DNA from: Jeongeupia sp. USM3
GTDB taxonomy: Bacteria > Pseudomonadota > Gammaproteobacteria > Burkholderiales > Chitinibacteraceae
NCBI RefSeq assembly: GCF_001808185.1
Contig: NZ_CP017668.1
Location: forward strand, 3,038,001-3,102,000
Reading direction: 5' to 3'
Length of the DNA: 64,000 nucleotides
The translations under genes and the position numbers were made by a program. Below, one piece after another: positions 62,077 to 64,000 of this stretch (position 1 is the stretch's first letter; every line of letters starts with the position of its first letter). Under the pieces are notes generated by a model that was not told the DNA's origin, did no database searches, and worked only from the letters and a program-made list of their open reading frames with translations.

Positions 62077-64000
62077 ATGCGTGGTTTGTTGTTTGCCGTA
62101 ATCGCATTCGTGGTTGGAGCCCTCGGCTCTGGCATGGAGGCTGGACTGGTCTTGGCGTTCTGTGCTTACGGCGCCAATCTGCTCCTGTCGTTCTCCGGCA
62201 CGAACGACGCGCAGTCCGCAGGTTCTTCCAGTTCGGACAAGCCAGCCGCACTGGTACGCCCTGCGCCGATTGCCTTCGGAATGCAAGGCCAAACAGCGCC
62301 AGTGACAACCGGGACGACCGAGTTTGATGTGCTGGCTGCCCGGGTCGCGTTGCTGGAAAGCGAAGTTGCTTTGTTGCGCCAGCGGCTGGATTTGCCTCCG
62401 CTGCCGGATTCGCTGCCCGAGGCCGTGGCTTCCGTCCGTACGGCTGCCGAATCTGCCGCTCCTGCAACGCCAGTCGTACAGCAGATTTTGCCTGTAGTTG
62501 AATCTGGGTACGCTTCGAAGGATGTTCTCCGCGAACCCGTTCCCGAGGTATCGGTCGAGGTTCCGCTTGCCGAGCCGGCTGCCATTGCGCCACTCGTCAG
62601 TGAGCCGACAGCGGAGCCATCGGAGCGGGCGGCAGCACTCATCGCGCAGACGCCGACCGGGCCTAATCTGTTCCAGAAGGCCTGGCAATACGCTCGCGAC
62701 TGGCTGCTGGGCGGCAATACCGTGGTGCGCGTCGGTGTGCTGATTCTCTTCTTCGGCGTGGCGTTCCTACTGAAGTACGCTGCCGACAGCAACCTGCTGC
62801 CGATCGAATTGCGTCTGGCCGGTGTAGCGCTCGGTGCTTGCGGGTTGCTCTTCACCGGCTGGCGCCTGCGCGAGAAACGGCGTGCTTACGGGCTGATCCT
62901 GCAGGGCGGCGGGGTGGGGATGCTGTACATCACCGCCTTTGTGACGCTGAAGCTCTTCAACCTGCTGCCGGCCGGCGTGGTGCTGGCTTTCCTTGTTGTC
63001 CTCGCCATTCTTTCCGCACTGCTGGCCATTCGCCAGGACGCACGTTCGCTTGCCGTGATGGGCATCACCGGGGGCTTTCTGGCACCGCTGCTGACCAGTA
63101 CCGGCGGTGGCAGTCACATCATGCTGTTCAGCTACTACGCGCTGCTGAATGCCGGCATTTTCGGCATGGCGTGGTTCAAGTCCTGGCGGCCGCTGAATGT
63201 GCTGGGTTTTGCGTTCACCTTTGGCGTGGCGACGCTGTGGGGTGTTTTGCGCTACGAGCCGGCGTTGCGCGCATCGACCTTGCCCTTCCTGGTGCTGTTC
63301 TTTGCCTTCTATCTGGTGATCGCGATCCTGTATGCGCTGCACCGCGAGCTGAAGGTGCGCGATTACGTCGACGGCACGCTGGTGTTCGGCACGCCACTGG
63401 TGGGCTTCGGCCTGCTGGCAAAGCTGATGCAGGGCGTGCCGTTTGGCCTGGCCTGGGGGGCGGTCGTACTGGCGGCGCTGTACCTCGCGCTAACGTACTG
63501 GCTTAAACGGGCCTATCCCAAGCGCATGCATCTGCTCGCCGAATCCTTCCTCGCGTTGGGGGTGATCTTCGCCACGCTGGCGATTCCGCTGGCCTTTGAT
63601 GGTCAGGCCACGGCGGCGATGTGGGCGGTGGAAGGTGCGGCGATTGTCTGGATCAGCCTGCGTCAGCGGCGTCGTATTGCGCTCGGTTTTGCGCTGCTGC
63701 TGCAACTGCTCGCCACCGGTGCCGTGCTCACGCACTGGGTGCCGGCAGCCGGCGATGCCGTTGTGATCTTCAATAGCGCGTTCATGGCCTTGCTGTTGCT
63801 GGCCCTGTCGGCGCTCATCACCGGCTACCTGTTGCAACGCGACGCCGCGTGCGAGTGGCTGTCATTGTGCCGCCCGCTGGCTGCGGTGTACGCCGCACTG
63901 GGCGGTGTGTGGTGGTTCCTGGGCGGGATGCGCGAAATTCACCGCCTTGTCCCAGAGGCAAACCTGTCCTCGCTGCTCTTCACGACGTTGAGCCTGGTGC
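62077..64000 (+). CDS. DUF2339 multi-spanning membrane protein, 5' part
   Basis: 641 codons open to the window end. Residues 1-40 hold an N-terminal hydrophobic segment (MRGLLFAVIAFVVGALGSG), followed by a Ser/Pro/Glu-rich linker with a short coiled coil (VLAARVALLESEVALLRQRL, about 90-110). From about 205, many hydrophobic segments begin with GGNTVVRVGVLILFFGVAFLLKYA, the DUF2339 hallmark. A GTG three codons upstream is an alternative start. The function is unknown; the family is large (often over 900 aa), so the end lies beyond the window. Confidence 0.9.
   Translation, partial: MRGLLFAVIAFVVGALGSGMEAGLVLAFCAYGANLLLSFSGTNDAQSAGSSSSDKPAALVRPAPIAFGMQGQTAPVTTGTTEFDVLAARVALLESEVALLRQRLDLPPLPDSLPEAVASVRTAAESAAPATPVVQQILPVVESGYASKDVLREPVPEVSVEVPLAEPAAIAPLVSEPTAEPSERAAALIAQTPTGPNLFQKAWQYARDWLLGGNTVVRVGVLILFFGVAFLLKYAADSNLLPIELRLAGVALGACGLLFTGWRLREKRRAYGLILQGGGVGMLYITAFVTLKLFNLLPAGVVLAFLVVLAILSALLAIRQDARSLAVMGITGGFLAPLLTSTGGGSHIMLFSYYALLNAGIFGMAWFKSWRPLNVLGFAFTFGVATLWGVLRYEPALRASTLPFLVLFFAFYLVIAILYALHRELKVRDYVDGTLVFGTPLVGFGLLAKLMQGVPFGLAWGAVVLAALYLALTYWLKRAYPKRMHLLAESFLALGVIFATLAIPLAFDGQATAAMWAVEGAAIVWISLRQRRRIALGFALLLQLLATGAVLTHWVPAAGDAVVIFNSAFMALLLLALSALITGYLLQRDAACEWLSLCRPLAAVYAALGGVWWFLGGMREIHRLVPEANLSSLLFTTLSLV

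Overview
This is a 64-kb stretch of a GC-rich chromosome (about 60-65% G+C by eye). Gene content and order point to a betaproteobacterium of the order Neisseriales (Chromobacteriaceae/Chitinibacteraceae-like). Supporting signs are the S10-spc-alpha ribosomal gene order with infA and rpmJ between secY and rpsM, an ApaH with the GDVQG variant also known from Neisseria, the lpxK-ycaR-kdsB-adk string, a MutL with an endonuclease motif, and zapD-yacG beside pilBCD. Genus cannot be fixed from the sequence alone. It is ordinary chromosome; no phage, plasmid, CRISPR array or tRNA/rRNA gene was found.

Layout. 1-13354: ribosomal superoperon from the 3' end of rplC to rplQ, with secY, infA and rpoA; a hairpin splits the S10 and spc parts and a strong sigma-70 promoter precedes rpsM. 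13437-16918: apaH, then on the other strand an ornithine-lipid pair (olsB-olsA) behind what looks like a tandem Pho box, then yacG and zapD. 16985-21432: coaE-pilD-pilC-pilB. 21548-23652: CorB-like and YpjD-like membrane proteins. 23734-28649: ffh, rpsP-rimM-trmD-rplS, ogt, xerD. 28717-32653: mscS, clpS-clpA, cold-shock gene. 32763-36328: icd, rluE, nudJ-mnmA. 36460-43617: DegV protein, DUF945 protein, purB, a prolyl-4-hydroxylase-like oxygenase, a VOC protein, xseA. 43996-47915: exbB-exbD, lpxK-ycaR-kdsB-adk. 48252-51941: glycosyltransferase, small Cys-rich protein, PPi-type phosphofructokinase, MarC. 51984-57717: 3-hydroxybutyrate/ketone-body module (scoAB, bdhA, GntP permease, sigma-54 activator). 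57761-61886: miaA, duplicated membrane protein, mutL, unknown protein. 62077-end: 5' part of a DUF2339 membrane protein.

The most interesting non-coding content: (1) three copies (45046, 53401, 54384) of a structured ~140-160-bp intergenic repeat, all in the same orientation relative to the flanking genes; (2) a ~268-bp element with 31-bp terminal inverted repeats (47982-48249) that ends two bases before a glycosyltransferase start codon, a MITE-like element; (3) a sigma-54 promoter with palindromic GTCTC-N6-GAGAC upstream sites between the activator gene and the hydroxybutyrate permease; (4) a four-repeat Pho-box-like array in front of olsBA; (5) a T-rich intergenic stretch with a perfect DnaA box between xseA and exbB.

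How the genes work together: the first 13 kb builds ribosomes, the Sec translocon and RNA polymerase alpha, with ffh, rimM, trmD and miaA adding protein targeting and RNA maturation. lpxK, kdsB and exbBD serve the outer envelope, while olsBA probably replaces phospholipid when phosphate is scarce. The 3-hydroxybutyrate module would import hydroxybutyrate, oxidise it to acetoacetate and activate it to acetoacetyl-CoA under RpoN control.
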